DNA of 64,000 bases. It comes from Umezawaea tangerina (lineage in GTDB: Bacteria; Actinomycetota; Actinomycetes; Mycobacteriales; Pseudonocardiaceae). The position numbers and the translations under genes were made by a program. Of the stretch, positions 34,472 through 42,576 are shown in pieces. Where the stretch lies: NCBI RefSeq assembly GCF_003002815.1, contig NZ_PVTF01000005.1, forward strand, positions 310,001-374,000. Reading direction: 5' to 3'. Positions within the stretch are counted from its first letter, which is position 1; every line of letters starts with the position of its first letter. The notes under the pieces are model-generated. The model searched no databases. It was given only the letters and a program-made list of their open reading frames with translations, and was not told where the DNA came from.

Positions 34472-35416
34472 ATGGACGTGCTGAGCGACGTGATCGGCGC
34501 GATGCGCGCGGGTCGGCCCTACTCGTCGCTGACGGCGGCGGAAGCGGCGTGGAGGATGGACTTCGCGGCTTTCGGGGGCGCCCGGTTCCACGTGGTCACC
34601 GCAGGCCGTTGCCGCGTCACCAGTGCGCACGCGGCCGCTGTCACGCTGGGTCCCGGCGACGCCGTTCTGCTGCCGCACGGTGCGGAACACGTGCTGGAGA
34701 ACGCCGGTGACGGCACGACCCAGTTGGTGTGCGGCGCCTACCAGCTCGACCAGGCGCGTCCCCACCCGCTCATCCAGGACCTGCCCGAGCTGGTGCACCT
34801 GCCCGCGCGATCCGATCGCCATCCCCGTCTCCGGGCGTCGATCGCCCTCCTGCGGGACGAGCTGGCCGAACAGGCACCCGGCGACGACGTGGTGCTGCCC
34901 GCGCTGCTCGACGTCGTCCTCGTGCACCTGTTCCGCGCCTGGATCTCCGAACGCGCCGAACGCCAGGACACCGGGTGGTGCGTCGCCCTCGGGGACCGGG
35001 CGATCTCCCGATCGCTGCGCGCCATGCACGAACACCCCGCCGGCAGGTGGACCGTCGAGTCCCTGGGGGCGCGGGCGGGGTTGTCCCGCGCCGCGTTCGC
35101 CCGCAGGTTCGCCTCCCTGGTCGGACTACCACCGCTCACCTACCTGACGTGGTGGCGGCTCACCACCGCGGCGCGCCTGCTCCGGACGACCGACGCTCCC
35201 CTGTCGGTCATCGCCCGGCGCAGCGGGTACGGCTCGCCCTACGCCTTCGCCAACGCCTTCAAGCGCGAGTACGGGATCCCCGCCGGGGAGTACCGGCGGC
35301 AGCGCCGCACCGACCACGAGCACATCGCCGAGTGGGAGCCGCCGCCGTCCGGTTTCCCGCTCACCCTGGTCCCGGAGGGACGTCAGCCGTCGACCGCCTC
35401 GTCCAGCCAGTCGTAG
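34472..35416 (+). CDS. AraC-family transcriptional regulator with cupin sensor
   Basis: 314 residues from the ATG at 34472, because GGAGGAGG lies eight bases upstream. An earlier GTG at 34454 would put the ribosome site inside the gene. Residues 1-170 are a cupin-like ligand domain (ARFHVVTAGRCRV, VTLGPGDAVLLPHGAEHVL). Residues 185-285 hold two AraC HTHs (WTVESLGARAGLSRAAFARRFASLVG and LSVIARRSGYGSPYAFANAFKREYG). This cupin-6 AraC type usually activates an adjacent oxidoreductase or hydrolase gene. It overlaps the convergent hydrolase by 34 bases. Confidence 0.9.
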   Translation: MDVLSDVIGAMRAGRPYSSLTAAEAAWRMDFAAFGGARFHVVTAGRCRVTSAHAAAVTLGPGDAVLLPHGAEHVLENAGDGTTQLVCGAYQLDQARPHPLIQDLPELVHLPARSDRHPRLRASIALLRDELAEQAPGDDVVLPALLDVVLVHLFRAWISERAERQDTGWCVALGDRAISRSLRAMHEHPAGRWTVESLGARAGLSRAAFARRFASLVGLPPLTYLTWWRLTTAARLLRTTDAPLSVIARRSGYGSPYAFANAFKREYGIPAGEYRRQRRTDHEHIAEWEPPPSGFPLTLVPEGRQPSTASSSQS

Positions 35417-36651
35417 AGGACGTCCTCGGCGCCGGGGTTGCCCATGTGCCCGCGATCCCCGCGCACCACGAGGTCCTTGCCGCTGCCGCGGGTCGCGACG
35501 ATGATGCTGTCCTCGATCGGGAAGATCGAGTCCTCCATGCCGTTGATGACGAGCATCCGGCACGACGGCGCGTCGAGCACACCGGAGTCGACGAGGCTGA
35601 ACTTGCGGGCCTCGGCGGCGTACCGGGCCACGGCCACCGCCGGGTCGGGGTCGCGGTAGCCGAACTTGTGGGCCAGCGCGTCGGACAGGGCGAACGGGTA
35701 CTCCATCCGGTTCTGGGCGCCGATCCAGTCGGCGTCGAACATGTGGTGGCAGCCCCCGCCCTGCGCCACCACGGCGGACAGCCGGTCCGCGTGGGTGTGC
35801 GCGACGCGGAACGCGTAGTAGCCGCCGGTGCTGATGCCCCTGGCGAAGACCTTTCCGGGGTCGAACCCGTGCTCGGCCGCGGTGTCGGCCACCCAGTCGA
35901 GGACGCTGCTCATCAGCCGGTCCGGCGACGTCGGGTCGGCGGGCGCCGCGGGGCAGTCGCCGGTGCCGGGGATCTCGAAGCTGACCGTCGCGAAGCCGCG
36001 GTCGACGTGCGCCTGCGTCCGCGGAGTGTGGTCGGTCCGGTAGGCGTCCAGGCCGCAGATGAACAGCAGCACGGGCCACCCGCCCGCCGGTTTGGGGCCC
36101 CGTGGCAGGCGCAGGTACACCGGGATGGCGGCATCGAGGTCGCCCGCGGTCGTGTCGGCGTGCGTGAAGGGCACGTCGACCGGGGTGCTCGGCGGGTCGA
36201 GCAACCGGCCGCCTCGCTCGTACGCGGCTTTGCCCTTCTCCCAAGCCTCCTGCCCCAACGGCGACCGGTTGACGGGGAACCGGGCGATCCGGTGGACCGC
36301 CGCCGCGCGCAGGTGCAGGTCCCTCGCCTCGGCCGCGTGACCGTTCGCCTCGGCTTCCCGCGCGGCGGCGGACAGCCGGTCCGCCACCGGGAAGAACGGC
36401 TTCGCGTAGTCGTCGGGCCGGTGCAGGATCGCGGGGTCGTCGCCCGAGATCCTGCCCAGTTCGGCGAAGACCGGCTCGAAGTCCTCCACCCTCCCGTCGG
36501 TGAACGGGTAGATCCCGGCCGCGCAGGGCGCACGCCACTTGCGCGACCACAGCGCCGAGACCGAGTCGTGGTGCGCGAAGTAGGGGAACCCGTCGCGGGT
36601 GGTCCCGGCGGTCGACTGGACGTGGTAGGGAGGTGGGGTAATCCCGGCCAT
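35383..36651 (-). CDS. FrsA-like alpha/beta hydrolase (DUF1100/Ayg1-type)
   Basis: 422 residues. The N-terminal helical lid domain (about 1-180) is followed by an alpha/beta hydrolase core: GGWPVLLFICGLDAYRTD, nucleophile elbow ARGISTGGYYAFRVA (Ser in G-I-S-T-G), acid near MLVINGMEDSIFPIED and histidine in RGDRGHMGNPG. Related enzymes cut C-C or ester bonds of polyketide-type or pyridine compounds (fungal Ayg1 and the dihydroxypseudooxynicotine hydrolase). It is the last gene of the minus-strand group with NIPSNAP, DUF1772 and SnoaL-like genes, which suggests action on an aromatic or polyketide substrate. Confidence 0.82.
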   Translation of the reverse strand: MAGITPPPYHVQSTAGTTRDGFPYFAHHDSVSALWSRKWRAPCAAGIYPFTDGRVEDFEPVFAELGRISGDDPAILHRPDDYAKPFFPVADRLSAAAREAEANGHAAEARDLHLRAAAVHRIARFPVNRSPLGQEAWEKGKAAYERGGRLLDPPSTPVDVPFTHADTTAGDLDAAIPVYLRLPRGPKPAGGWPVLLFICGLDAYRTDHTPRTQAHVDRGFATVSFEIPGTGDCPAAPADPTSPDRLMSSVLDWVADTAAEHGFDPGKVFARGISTGGYYAFRVAHTHADRLSAVVAQGGGCHHMFDADWIGAQNRMEYPFALSDALAHKFGYRDPDPAVAVARYAAEARKFSLVDSGVLDAPSCRMLVINGMEDSIFPIEDSIIVATRGSGKDLVVRGDRGHMGNPGAEDVLYDWLDEAVDG

Positions 36652-36694
36652 GGCGGGTGGACCTCGTCTTCTCGGTGTGGGCGTGGAAAGTGGG

Positions 36695-37012
36695 TCAGGA
36701 CAGCGGTGACGCGGCGGTCGGGTCGAGCAGCAGCTCCTCGACGCCGATGATGTCGCCGATGTCGAAGCCCCGCATGTCCGCCGCGAACTCGGGGCTGGCC
36801 ATGTAGGCGGCGGTGACCTCGCCGGGGTCGGCGCCGTCGGGGTAGGCGATCAGGGCGATCAGGCGGTGCGCGTCGGCGTTGTGGTCGGTCCAGATCCCGT
36901 GCGTGGTGACGCCGAAGGTACGCAGGCTCGGGATGTGCCGCGCCCAGTGCACGGTCGCGTAGTCGTGGAGCGCTTCGGCCGTGCGCAGCGTGTAGGTCCT
37001 GAGCTGGTACAT
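36695..37012 (-). CDS. NIPSNAP-family protein
   Basis: 105 residues beginning MYQLRTYTLRTAEAL, the standard NIPSNAP opening, with VHWARHIPSLRTFGVTTHGIW and HRLIALIAYPDGADP. The fold is a dimeric alpha/beta barrel (ferredoxin-like), as in small monooxygenases and polyketide tailoring proteins. A GGAAGGA lies upstream. It sits between the DUF1772 and hydrolase genes in one minus-strand operon. Confidence 0.85.
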   Translation of the reverse strand: MYQLRTYTLRTAEALHDYATVHWARHIPSLRTFGVTTHGIWTDHNADAHRLIALIAYPDGADPGEVTAAYMASPEFAADMRGFDIGDIIGVEELLLDPTAASPLS

Positions 37013-37067
37013 GGTTCGTGGAGTCCTTCCGGTGTTCGGTTTCGGTGCTCGGTTTTTCGGTACTTGG

Positions 37068-37538
37068 TCAGGAGAGCAGGCTCGCGCCCAGTGCCAGGAC
37101 GGCCAGGCCCTGCAGCACGGCCCTCGGGACGATGACCCGGTCCCAGGCCGCTTGCAGCGCACGGGCATCGGCCGGGGTGTCGCCCGCGTCGGCGGCCGCG
37201 GTGAGCCTGCGGTTGATCGGCGCGCTGACGCGCAGGTAGAGCAGCACCCAGACCACCAGGAGCAGGAACGCCGCTCCCGCCGTCGCCGCTTCGACGGTGC
37301 GGCCCGCCACCGCCGCCGGCACGGAGGCCGCGGCCGCGGCGATGACGCCCAGCACTCCGGGGACGACCATCCGCCGGTCGGCGACGCGGTGGAGGTTGCC
37401 CATGACCGCCGTGAGCGCGGCGTCGTCGACCCGTGCGAGCGCAGGACGTTGCACGAGCGCGCAGAACACGTCCGTGCCGTAGACGACCCCGGTGGCCAGG
37501 ACCGCCACGAGCGCGGCCACGTGCGAGAACGTGGTCAC
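37068..37538 (-). CDS. DUF1772 (anthrone-oxygenase-like) membrane protein
   Basis: 156 residues with four membrane helices: HVAALVAVLATGVVYGTDVF, VVPGVLGVIAAAAASVPAAV, AGAAFLLLVVWVLLYLRV and a C-terminal helix. The V-x-x-P-I-N-R-R motif (RVSAPINRRL) is typical of DUF1772. Some fungal members oxidise anthrones to anthraquinones in polyketide pathways. The start overlaps the stop of the SnoaL-like gene (ATGA), so the two are coupled. Confidence 0.85.
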   Translation of the reverse strand: MTTFSHVAALVAVLATGVVYGTDVFCALVQRPALARVDDAALTAVMGNLHRVADRRMVVPGVLGVIAAAAASVPAAVAGRTVEAATAGAAFLLLVVWVLLYLRVSAPINRRLTAAADAGDTPADARALQAAWDRVIVPRAVLQGLAVLALGASLLS

Positions 37539-37957
37539 GCCTCGGCCCCGCCGAGCCGCGGCAGGACACCGACCTGCTGGTAGACCTCCATGAGGTTGAG
37601 CTCGTCCCAGTGCTCGACGAACAGGCCGTCCCGCACGCGCCAGATGTCGATGGTGCGCATCTCCACGGCGGCGCCGCCGGCCGGGATGCCCAGCAGGTCG
37701 CCGGTGTGGGTCCCGCGGTAGGTGAAGCGGCCCACGACCCGGTCACCGGAGACGACCAGGTCCTCCCTGGTGACGGCCACGTCGGGCAGGCCGGTGAAGA
37801 ACGCGGCCCAGAACCGGCGGTTGGCCTCGCGGCCGTCGGCGACGACGGCGTTGTGGTTGAGGTAGTCCTCGGCGATGAACCGGTCCACCAGGTCCGGGTC
37901 GTGGGTGTTGACCATCTCGACGAACAGGTCGGCGAGCGGGTGTTCGACCGTGGTCAT
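37535..37957 (-). CDS. SnoaL-like polyketide cyclase / NTF2-fold protein
   Basis: 140 residues from the ATG at 37957, with GGAAGGG upstream. The pattern fits SnoaL: ADLFVEMVNTHDPDLVDRFIAEDYLNHN, a central FWAAFFTGLPDVAVTREDLVVSGDRVVGRFTYRGTHTG-type core and RTIDIWRVRDGLFVEHWDELN. SnoaL proteins close the last ring of aromatic polyketides by acid-base catalysis; many relatives are general NTF2-fold enzymes. It is the first gene of a four-gene operon, behind a promoter region with four copies of an 11-bp palindrome. Confidence 0.86.
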   Translation of the reverse strand: MTTVEHPLADLFVEMVNTHDPDLVDRFIAEDYLNHNAVVADGREANRRFWAAFFTGLPDVAVTREDLVVSGDRVVGRFTYRGTHTGDLLGIPAGGAAVEMRTIDIWRVRDGLFVEHWDELNLMEVYQQVGVLPRLGGAEA

Positions 37958-37978
37958 GAGCGTTGCCCTTCCAGTGGT

Positions 37979-38056
37979 TAGCACTGCTAGTGCTAGCAAC
38001 GCTAGCCCTCCGGCCCGCGCTCGTCAATAGCGTCGCTACAACTTCTAGCGTTGCTA
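37979..38056. promoter_or_regulatory. Four copies of an 11-bp palindromic operator TAGCRNYGCTA
   Basis: Copies at 37979-37989 (TAGCACTGCTA), 37994-38004 (TAGCAACGCTA), 38028-38038 (TAGCGTCGCTA) and 38046-38056 (TAGCGTTGCTA), all within 78 bases between the divergent SnoaL-like and oxidoreductase genes. The arms TAGC/GCTA are invariant. The number and placement imply cooperative binding of a dimeric repressor or activator. No regulator gene is directly adjacent. Confidence 0.75.
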
Positions 38057-38071
38057 AGTCCGACGATCGCC

Positions 38072-38087
38072 GTGAACGGCCGTTCAC
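38072..38087. promoter_or_regulatory. Perfect 16-bp palindrome GTGAACGGCCGTTCAC
   Basis: Uninterrupted palindrome in the same divergent promoter region, 84 bases upstream of the oxidoreductase start. It differs from the TAGC repeats, so a second regulator is likely (TetR- or XRE-like). Confidence 0.6.
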
Positions 38088-38131
38088 CCTCCTTGATAAA
38101 TGGCGGCCCCCGCCATATCGTGGCGAAAGCA

Positions 38132-38152
38132 AAGTGGCGTGCCGCGCCACTT
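38132..38152. promoter_or_regulatory. Inverted repeat AAGTGGCG-5-CGCCACTT next to the oxidoreductase start
   Basis: Perfect 8-bp arms with a 5-base spacer, 18 bases before the ATG at 38171, so bound protein or a hairpin would block the ribosome site region. Third distinct palindromic element in this intergenic region. Confidence 0.5.
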
Positions 38153-38170
38153 AGGTCGAAGGGCAGTTCC

Positions 38171-39142
38171 ATGCGCGCGATCCAGTTCGACCGGTTCGGA
38201 CCTCCCGAGGTGCTCCACCTCAACGAGGTCGCCACCCCCGAGGCAGGCCCTGGTGAGGTGCTGGTCGAGGTCCACGGTGCGAGCGTCGGGGGTGGGGAGA
38301 CCGCGTTCCGGGCCGGGAAGCTGCGTCGGGTCCTCCCGCACCGCTTCCCGCAGGGGACCGGCAACGACTTCGCGGGGCGCGTCGCGTCCGTCGGCACCGG
38401 TGTCGACGGGTTGGCCGTCGGCGCGGCGGTGTGGGGTCTCATGCCGTACCGGAGGTTCGGCAGCGTCGCCGACCACGTCGTCGTCCCCGCACAACGCCTG
38501 GCCGCCGCACCGGCCAACGTCGATCTCGTCGAGGCCGCCGCCCTTCCGTCGGTGGGGACCACCGCCGTCACCGCTCTGGTGCACAAGGCAGGTCTGCGGC
38601 GGGGTGAACGGCTGCTCGTCCGCGGCGCCAGCGGTGGCGTGGGCTCCGTGGCGGTGCAGCTCGGCAAAGCCCTCGGGGCGCACGTCACGGCGCTGGTGAG
38701 CGGGCGGGACCTCGACTGGATCCGGGACCTGGGCGCCGACGCGGCGTTCGACTACCGCGTGACGGCCCCCGAGGAGCTCGGCCGGTTCGACGTCGTGCTC
38801 GACAACGTCGGCACGAACCTCGGCGCCTACCGCAGGGTGCTCACCCGGCACGGCCGCATGGTGCCGCTCGCGCTCGACGCGGACCACCTGGGCAGGTCGT
38901 TGGCCTACTCCGCCTGGGTCGGCGTGACCGACCGGCGACGGGTGAAGGTGTTCAGCAACAACCCGTCCGCCGAGAGGATCGCCGAGCTCACGCGGTACGT
39001 GGAGTCGGGAGCGGTCCGGCCGATCGTCGACACGGTGTTCCCGATGGCGGAGGTGGCCGAGTCCCACCGGCGCCTCGAAGCGGGTGGGGTGCGGGGCAAG
39101 TACGTCATCTCGACCCGGCCGGTCGCCGGACAGCGGAGGTGA
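38171..39142 (+). CDS. Medium-chain dehydrogenase/reductase, quinone-oxidoreductase type
   Basis: 323 residues from the ATG at 38171. MRAIQFDRFGPPEVLHLNEV is the usual quinone reductase opening, and QGTGNDFAGRVASVGTGV the GxDxxG substrate-domain motif. The NADPH site is GERLLVRGASGGVGSVAVQLGKALGA. It lacks the structural-zinc cysteine cluster, so it is zinc-independent. It probably reduces enones or quinones. Divergent from the SnoaL-like operon and probably co-regulated with it. Confidence 0.88.
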   Translation: MRAIQFDRFGPPEVLHLNEVATPEAGPGEVLVEVHGASVGGGETAFRAGKLRRVLPHRFPQGTGNDFAGRVASVGTGVDGLAVGAAVWGLMPYRRFGSVADHVVVPAQRLAAAPANVDLVEAAALPSVGTTAVTALVHKAGLRRGERLLVRGASGGVGSVAVQLGKALGAHVTALVSGRDLDWIRDLGADAAFDYRVTAPEELGRFDVVLDNVGTNLGAYRRVLTRHGRMVPLALDADHLGRSLAYSAWVGVTDRRRVKVFSNNPSAERIAELTRYVESGAVRPIVDTVFPMAEVAESHRRLEAGGVRGKYVISTRPVAGQRR

Positions 39143-39199
39143 GCGAGGGCCGGGTGCCGGCCGACCGGCTCCCGGCCCGGTGGAACGCCTTGGACGAAC

Positions 39200-39233
39200 G
39201 GCGTGCGCGTCACCGGCGTTCCACGCGCACGCC
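39200..39233. terminator. Bidirectional terminator with two alternative stems
   Basis: Perfect 11-bp stem GGCGTGCGCGT/ACGCGCACGCC (39200-39210, 39223-39233). It overlaps a second possible 9-bp stem TGGAACGCC/GGCGTTCCA (39181-39189, 39215-39223). It lies between the convergent oxidoreductase and FtsX-like genes. Confidence 0.7.
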
Positions 39234-39253
39234 GCCGTCGAGGGCACGCCCGC

Positions 39254-41713
39254 CTACTCGGTGTCCGCGTGGATGGCGGTCAGGATCGGCGTGCGGGACG
39301 CCGTCCTGGCGGGCCCGAACGACGCCAGGACCCCGATCACCACCGTGAGGACGACGAACACCCCCAGCTGCCCCCACGCCACCACCACGGGAATCCCGTC
39401 CTGGCTGAGCACTCCCACCACGCCGAGGCCGGTGCCCGCGAGCAGACCCAGGCCCGCACCGAGCAGCGCGATGACCACCGACTCCAGCCGCAGCACCGAC
39501 CTGACCAGCTTGCGGCTCAAGCCGACCGCGCGCAGCAGGCCGATCTCGCGCACCCGTTCCACAGTGGACATCGTCATGGTGTTCACCACGCCCAGCGCCC
39601 CGATCAGCACGGACACGCTGAGCAGCGCGTAGAGGATGGTCAGGAACGACTGCGCCGCACTGCTCGCCGCCTCCGCCGCCTCCGCCTTGGTCCGCACCGT
39701 CAGGACGGGGTTGTCGAGGGACTTCTGGAGCCGTTCGCGCAGCTGGACCGGATCCTGCCCGGCCGCGGCCTTCACGAGGATCGTCTGCGGCGAGGCGGTG
39801 TCCGGGGCGAGCCGGACCGGGACGAGCGCCGCCTGCCCGGAGGACTCCGGGACGTCGTAGGTCGCCACGACCGGCAGGGTCACGGGCTTGTCCTGCGCCC
39901 CCACCGACCGCATCGCCCCGGTGACCTGCGACCCGACCCCGAGGTCGTACCGGTCGGCCGTGGCCGTCGAGACGGCGATGCCCTTGTCCAGGTCGTCGAG
40001 CGAGCCCTTCCGGACCGTCAGCGGGAGGAAGTCCCGCACGCTCGCCGCGTCCACGGCGGTCACGCTGAGGAACCTGCGCTCCCCCAGGTCGATCGCCACC
40101 GGTGTGAGCGGGCTGACCGCGCGGACGCCGGGGACCTTCGCGACATCGGCGACGGTGCCGGAGCTGAGGTCCGAGAAGGGGATCGTGGTGATCTGGACGT
40201 CCGCGTTGTCGCCGGTGCGGGCGTCGTCCTCGTCCTTGGCCGCCGCCGAGGAGATCCCCACCGTGACCGCGGCGCAGACGGACAGCCCGATCATCAGCGT
40301 CGTGGCGGTCGCCGCGGTGCGGCGCGGGTTGCGGCGGGCGTTCTCCACGGCCAGGGTCCCCGGCATCCCGCGCAACCGGGTCAGCGGGCCGCGCAGCACC
40401 TTCGTGAAGCCCGCGGCCAGCCACGGCGTGAGCACGATCAGGCCGAGCATGAGCAGCGGTGCGCCGAGGTAGATCAGGTCCTGGCTGTCGATCGCCGCCG
40501 CGGTGACCGCGGCTCCGAGCAGGAACAGCACCGCGCCGAGGATGTTCCTGCGGCGCAACGACTTCGTCGTCGGCGCGAGCCCGGTGCGCAGGGCCGCGAT
40601 CGGCGGGACGGCCGCGGCGCGCCTGGCCGGGACGTACGCGGCGACCGTCGTGACACCGACGCCGACGCCCAAGGCGGCCCCCAGCGCGCCGAGGCCGAAC
40701 ACCCGCAGCGGCACCTCCGGGCCGTTGAGCACGGAGAAGGCGCTGTTCAACACCGCGGCGACACCGATTCCGAGCGCGTAGCCGAGCACCGTCGCGACGA
40801 GGCCGAGCACCACGGCCTCCGCGAGCACGCTCCTGAGCACGTGCCGCCGTGACGCGCCGACCGCGCGCAGCAGCGCGTTCTCCCTGGCACGCGCCGTGGC
40901 GAGCATGGTGAAGGTGTTGGCCACGAGGAACACCGCGACGAACAGCGCCACGCCCGCGAACAGCAGCAGGATCGACGTGAGCTTGTCGTCGCCGCGGACG
41001 GTGTTGAGGGAGTTCCCCGTCTCGACGGCGAAACCCGGAGGCAGGACGCCGCGGACGCTCTTGGCGATCGACTCCTGGCCGACGCCGGGCGCGGCGATGA
41101 GGTCGACGGCCGTGTACCCGCCGGGCGTGGGCGAGAACCGCTCGCTCGCCGTCCTGAGGTCGAAGGCGACGAGCGAGCCGCCCGCGGCGAGCCGGGGGTC
41201 GTCCGCGGCGAAGACGCCGGTGACCTCCACCGGGTGCACCACGCCGTTCACGATCACCCGGACCCGGTCACCGGCCCGGTAGCCCGTGCGGGAGGCGGTC
41301 AGCTCGTCGAGCGCGACCTGGTCCTCGCCCACCGGCGCCTGCCCGGCACCGAGCCGGTGGCGGCCGGGGTCGAAGCTGGTGCCGCCCGCGCGTTCGGGCC
41401 GTCCGGCGACCTCCCCGCTCTTCGTGACGAGGAAGGCGTAGCCGTCGGCGATCGGCCGCACCTGGGCGACGCCGGGGAGTCCTCGGAGCCGCGCGACGAC
41501 GTCGTCGTCGAGCTTCGTGGAGCGCAGGTCGGGCTCCACCTTGACCGCCACGTCGGACTGGGCGCGGGCCTGGGCCCGGTTGAACGAGGTCGTGACCGCG
41601 TCCCCGTAGAGCAGGGTCCCGACGACGAAGGCGACGCTGAGGACCACCGCCGCCGCGGACAGCAGGAACCGCGCCTTGTGCGCGAGGACCGACCGGATGG
41701 CGTTGCGCGGCAT
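39254..41713 (-). CDS. FtsX-family ABC transporter permease (MacB-like, two permease halves)
   Basis: 819 residues from the ATG at 41713, which overlaps the ATPase stop (TGATG). The first helix is VLAHKARFLLSAAAVVLSVAFVVGTLLYG, followed by a large extracytoplasmic domain. Two FtsX core blocks are present (LLLFAGVALFVAVFLVANTFTMLATAR and ILYALLSVSVLIGALGVVNTMTMSTVERVREIGLLRAVG), giving 4+4 helices plus extras. Such mechanotransmission permeases do not import solutes. They extrude lipoproteins or peptides from the outer leaflet or signal antimicrobial stress. Next to a two-component system, resistance to a cell-envelope agent is likely. Confidence 0.92.
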   Translation of the reverse strand: MPRNAIRSVLAHKARFLLSAAAVVLSVAFVVGTLLYGDAVTTSFNRAQARAQSDVAVKVEPDLRSTKLDDDVVARLRGLPGVAQVRPIADGYAFLVTKSGEVAGRPERAGGTSFDPGRHRLGAGQAPVGEDQVALDELTASRTGYRAGDRVRVIVNGVVHPVEVTGVFAADDPRLAAGGSLVAFDLRTASERFSPTPGGYTAVDLIAAPGVGQESIAKSVRGVLPPGFAVETGNSLNTVRGDDKLTSILLLFAGVALFVAVFLVANTFTMLATARARENALLRAVGASRRHVLRSVLAEAVVLGLVATVLGYALGIGVAAVLNSAFSVLNGPEVPLRVFGLGALGAALGVGVGVTTVAAYVPARRAAAVPPIAALRTGLAPTTKSLRRRNILGAVLFLLGAAVTAAAIDSQDLIYLGAPLLMLGLIVLTPWLAAGFTKVLRGPLTRLRGMPGTLAVENARRNPRRTAATATTLMIGLSVCAAVTVGISSAAAKDEDDARTGDNADVQITTIPFSDLSSGTVADVAKVPGVRAVSPLTPVAIDLGERRFLSVTAVDAASVRDFLPLTVRKGSLDDLDKGIAVSTATADRYDLGVGSQVTGAMRSVGAQDKPVTLPVVATYDVPESSGQAALVPVRLAPDTASPQTILVKAAAGQDPVQLRERLQKSLDNPVLTVRTKAEAAEAASSAAQSFLTILYALLSVSVLIGALGVVNTMTMSTVERVREIGLLRAVGLSRKLVRSVLRLESVVIALLGAGLGLLAGTGLGVVGVLSQDGIPVVVAWGQLGVFVVLTVVIGVLASFGPARTASRTPILTAIHADTE

Positions 41714-42465
41714 CAGCGCACCTCCTGCGGCTCGAACCGGCGCATGCGCTCCAGCACCAGGTCCGGTGTCGGCTGCCGCATCTCGTCCACCAGCCTGCCG
41801 TCGGCCAGGAAGAGGACGCGGTCGGCGTAGCCCGCGGCCAGCGGGTCGTGCGTGACCATCAGGACGGTCTGCCGCCACTCGCGGGCGCAGCGCCGGAACA
41901 GGCCGAGGATCTGCGCCCCGGACCGCGAGTCCAGGTTCCCGGTCGGCTCGTCGGCGGCGATGATCTCCGGCCGGGTGATCAGCGCCCGCGCGCAGGCGAC
42001 GCGTTGCTGCTGCCCGCCGGAGAGCTGCGCGGGGCGGTGGCCGAGCCGGTCCTCCAGGCCCACCGCGGCGACGACCTGGTCCGCCCAGGCCTTCTCCGGC
42101 GTGCGGCCGGACAGCGACAGCGGCAGGACGATGTTCTCCCACGCGGTCAGCGTGGGGAGCAGGTTGAAGGACTGGAACACGAACCCGATCTGCTCGCGCC
42201 GCACGCGCGTGAGGTCCTCGTCGTCCAGCGAGCCCAGGTCGGTGCCCGCGATCCTCGCCGTTCCCGAGGTGGGCTCGTCGAGTCCGGCGAGGCAGTGCAG
42301 GAACGTCGACTTGCCGGAGCCGGACGGGCCCATGATCGCGGTGAACTCCCCGCGCCCGAAGCGGGCCGACACCCCGTCCAGCGCGACGACCGCGGCGTCC
42401 CCGTCGCCGTAGACCTTGCCGAGCCGATCCGCCTCGGCCACCGTGTGTTCGTTCATGATCGCCAT
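41713..42465 (-). CDS. LolD/MacB-type ABC transporter ATPase
   Basis: 250 residues. Walker A is MGPSGSGKSTFLHCLAGLD, Q-loop FVFQSFNLLPTLTAWENI, signature QLSGGQQQRVACARAL, Walker B IIAADEPTGNLDS, and the H-loop MVTHD. The N-F-Q-S-F-N-L-L-P wording marks the MacB/LolD/BceA group that pairs with FtsX permeases. The start may be at 42465 or at a second ATG at 42456. It forms one operon with the permease and is divergent from a two-component system. Confidence 0.93.
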   Translation of the reverse strand: MAIMNEHTVAEADRLGKVYGDGDAAVVALDGVSARFGRGEFTAIMGPSGSGKSTFLHCLAGLDEPTSGTARIAGTDLGSLDDEDLTRVRREQIGFVFQSFNLLPTLTAWENIVLPLSLSGRTPEKAWADQVVAAVGLEDRLGHRPAQLSGGQQQRVACARALITRPEIIAADEPTGNLDSRSGAQILGLFRRCAREWRQTVLMVTHDPLAAGYADRVLFLADGRLVDEMRQPTPDLVLERMRRFEPQEVR

Positions 42466-42491
42466 GCTGGCGGCCGCGGGGTGCCGGGCGG

Positions 42492-42533
42492 CTCAACCGA
42501 ACTGACGAACGGCCTCGGGGCCCCTCAACCGAA
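42492..42533. promoter_or_regulatory. Direct repeat CTCAACCGAA in the ABC/two-component divergent promoter
   Basis: Two exact copies (42492-42501, 42524-42533) spaced 32 bases start to start, about three helical turns, in the 100-base gap between the ATPase and histidine kinase genes. A plausible binding site for the NarL-type regulator encoded here. Confidence 0.5.
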
Positions 42534-42576
42534 GGGATGAGGCCCGTGCGCGCGGGCCTGCCCTACCGTGGCGGTC

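Noticed and set aside
37979-38056. CRISPR-like repeats
   Set aside because: Units are 11-bp palindromes with irregular spacing of 4-23 bases and no spacer-like sequences or cas genes; they are operators.
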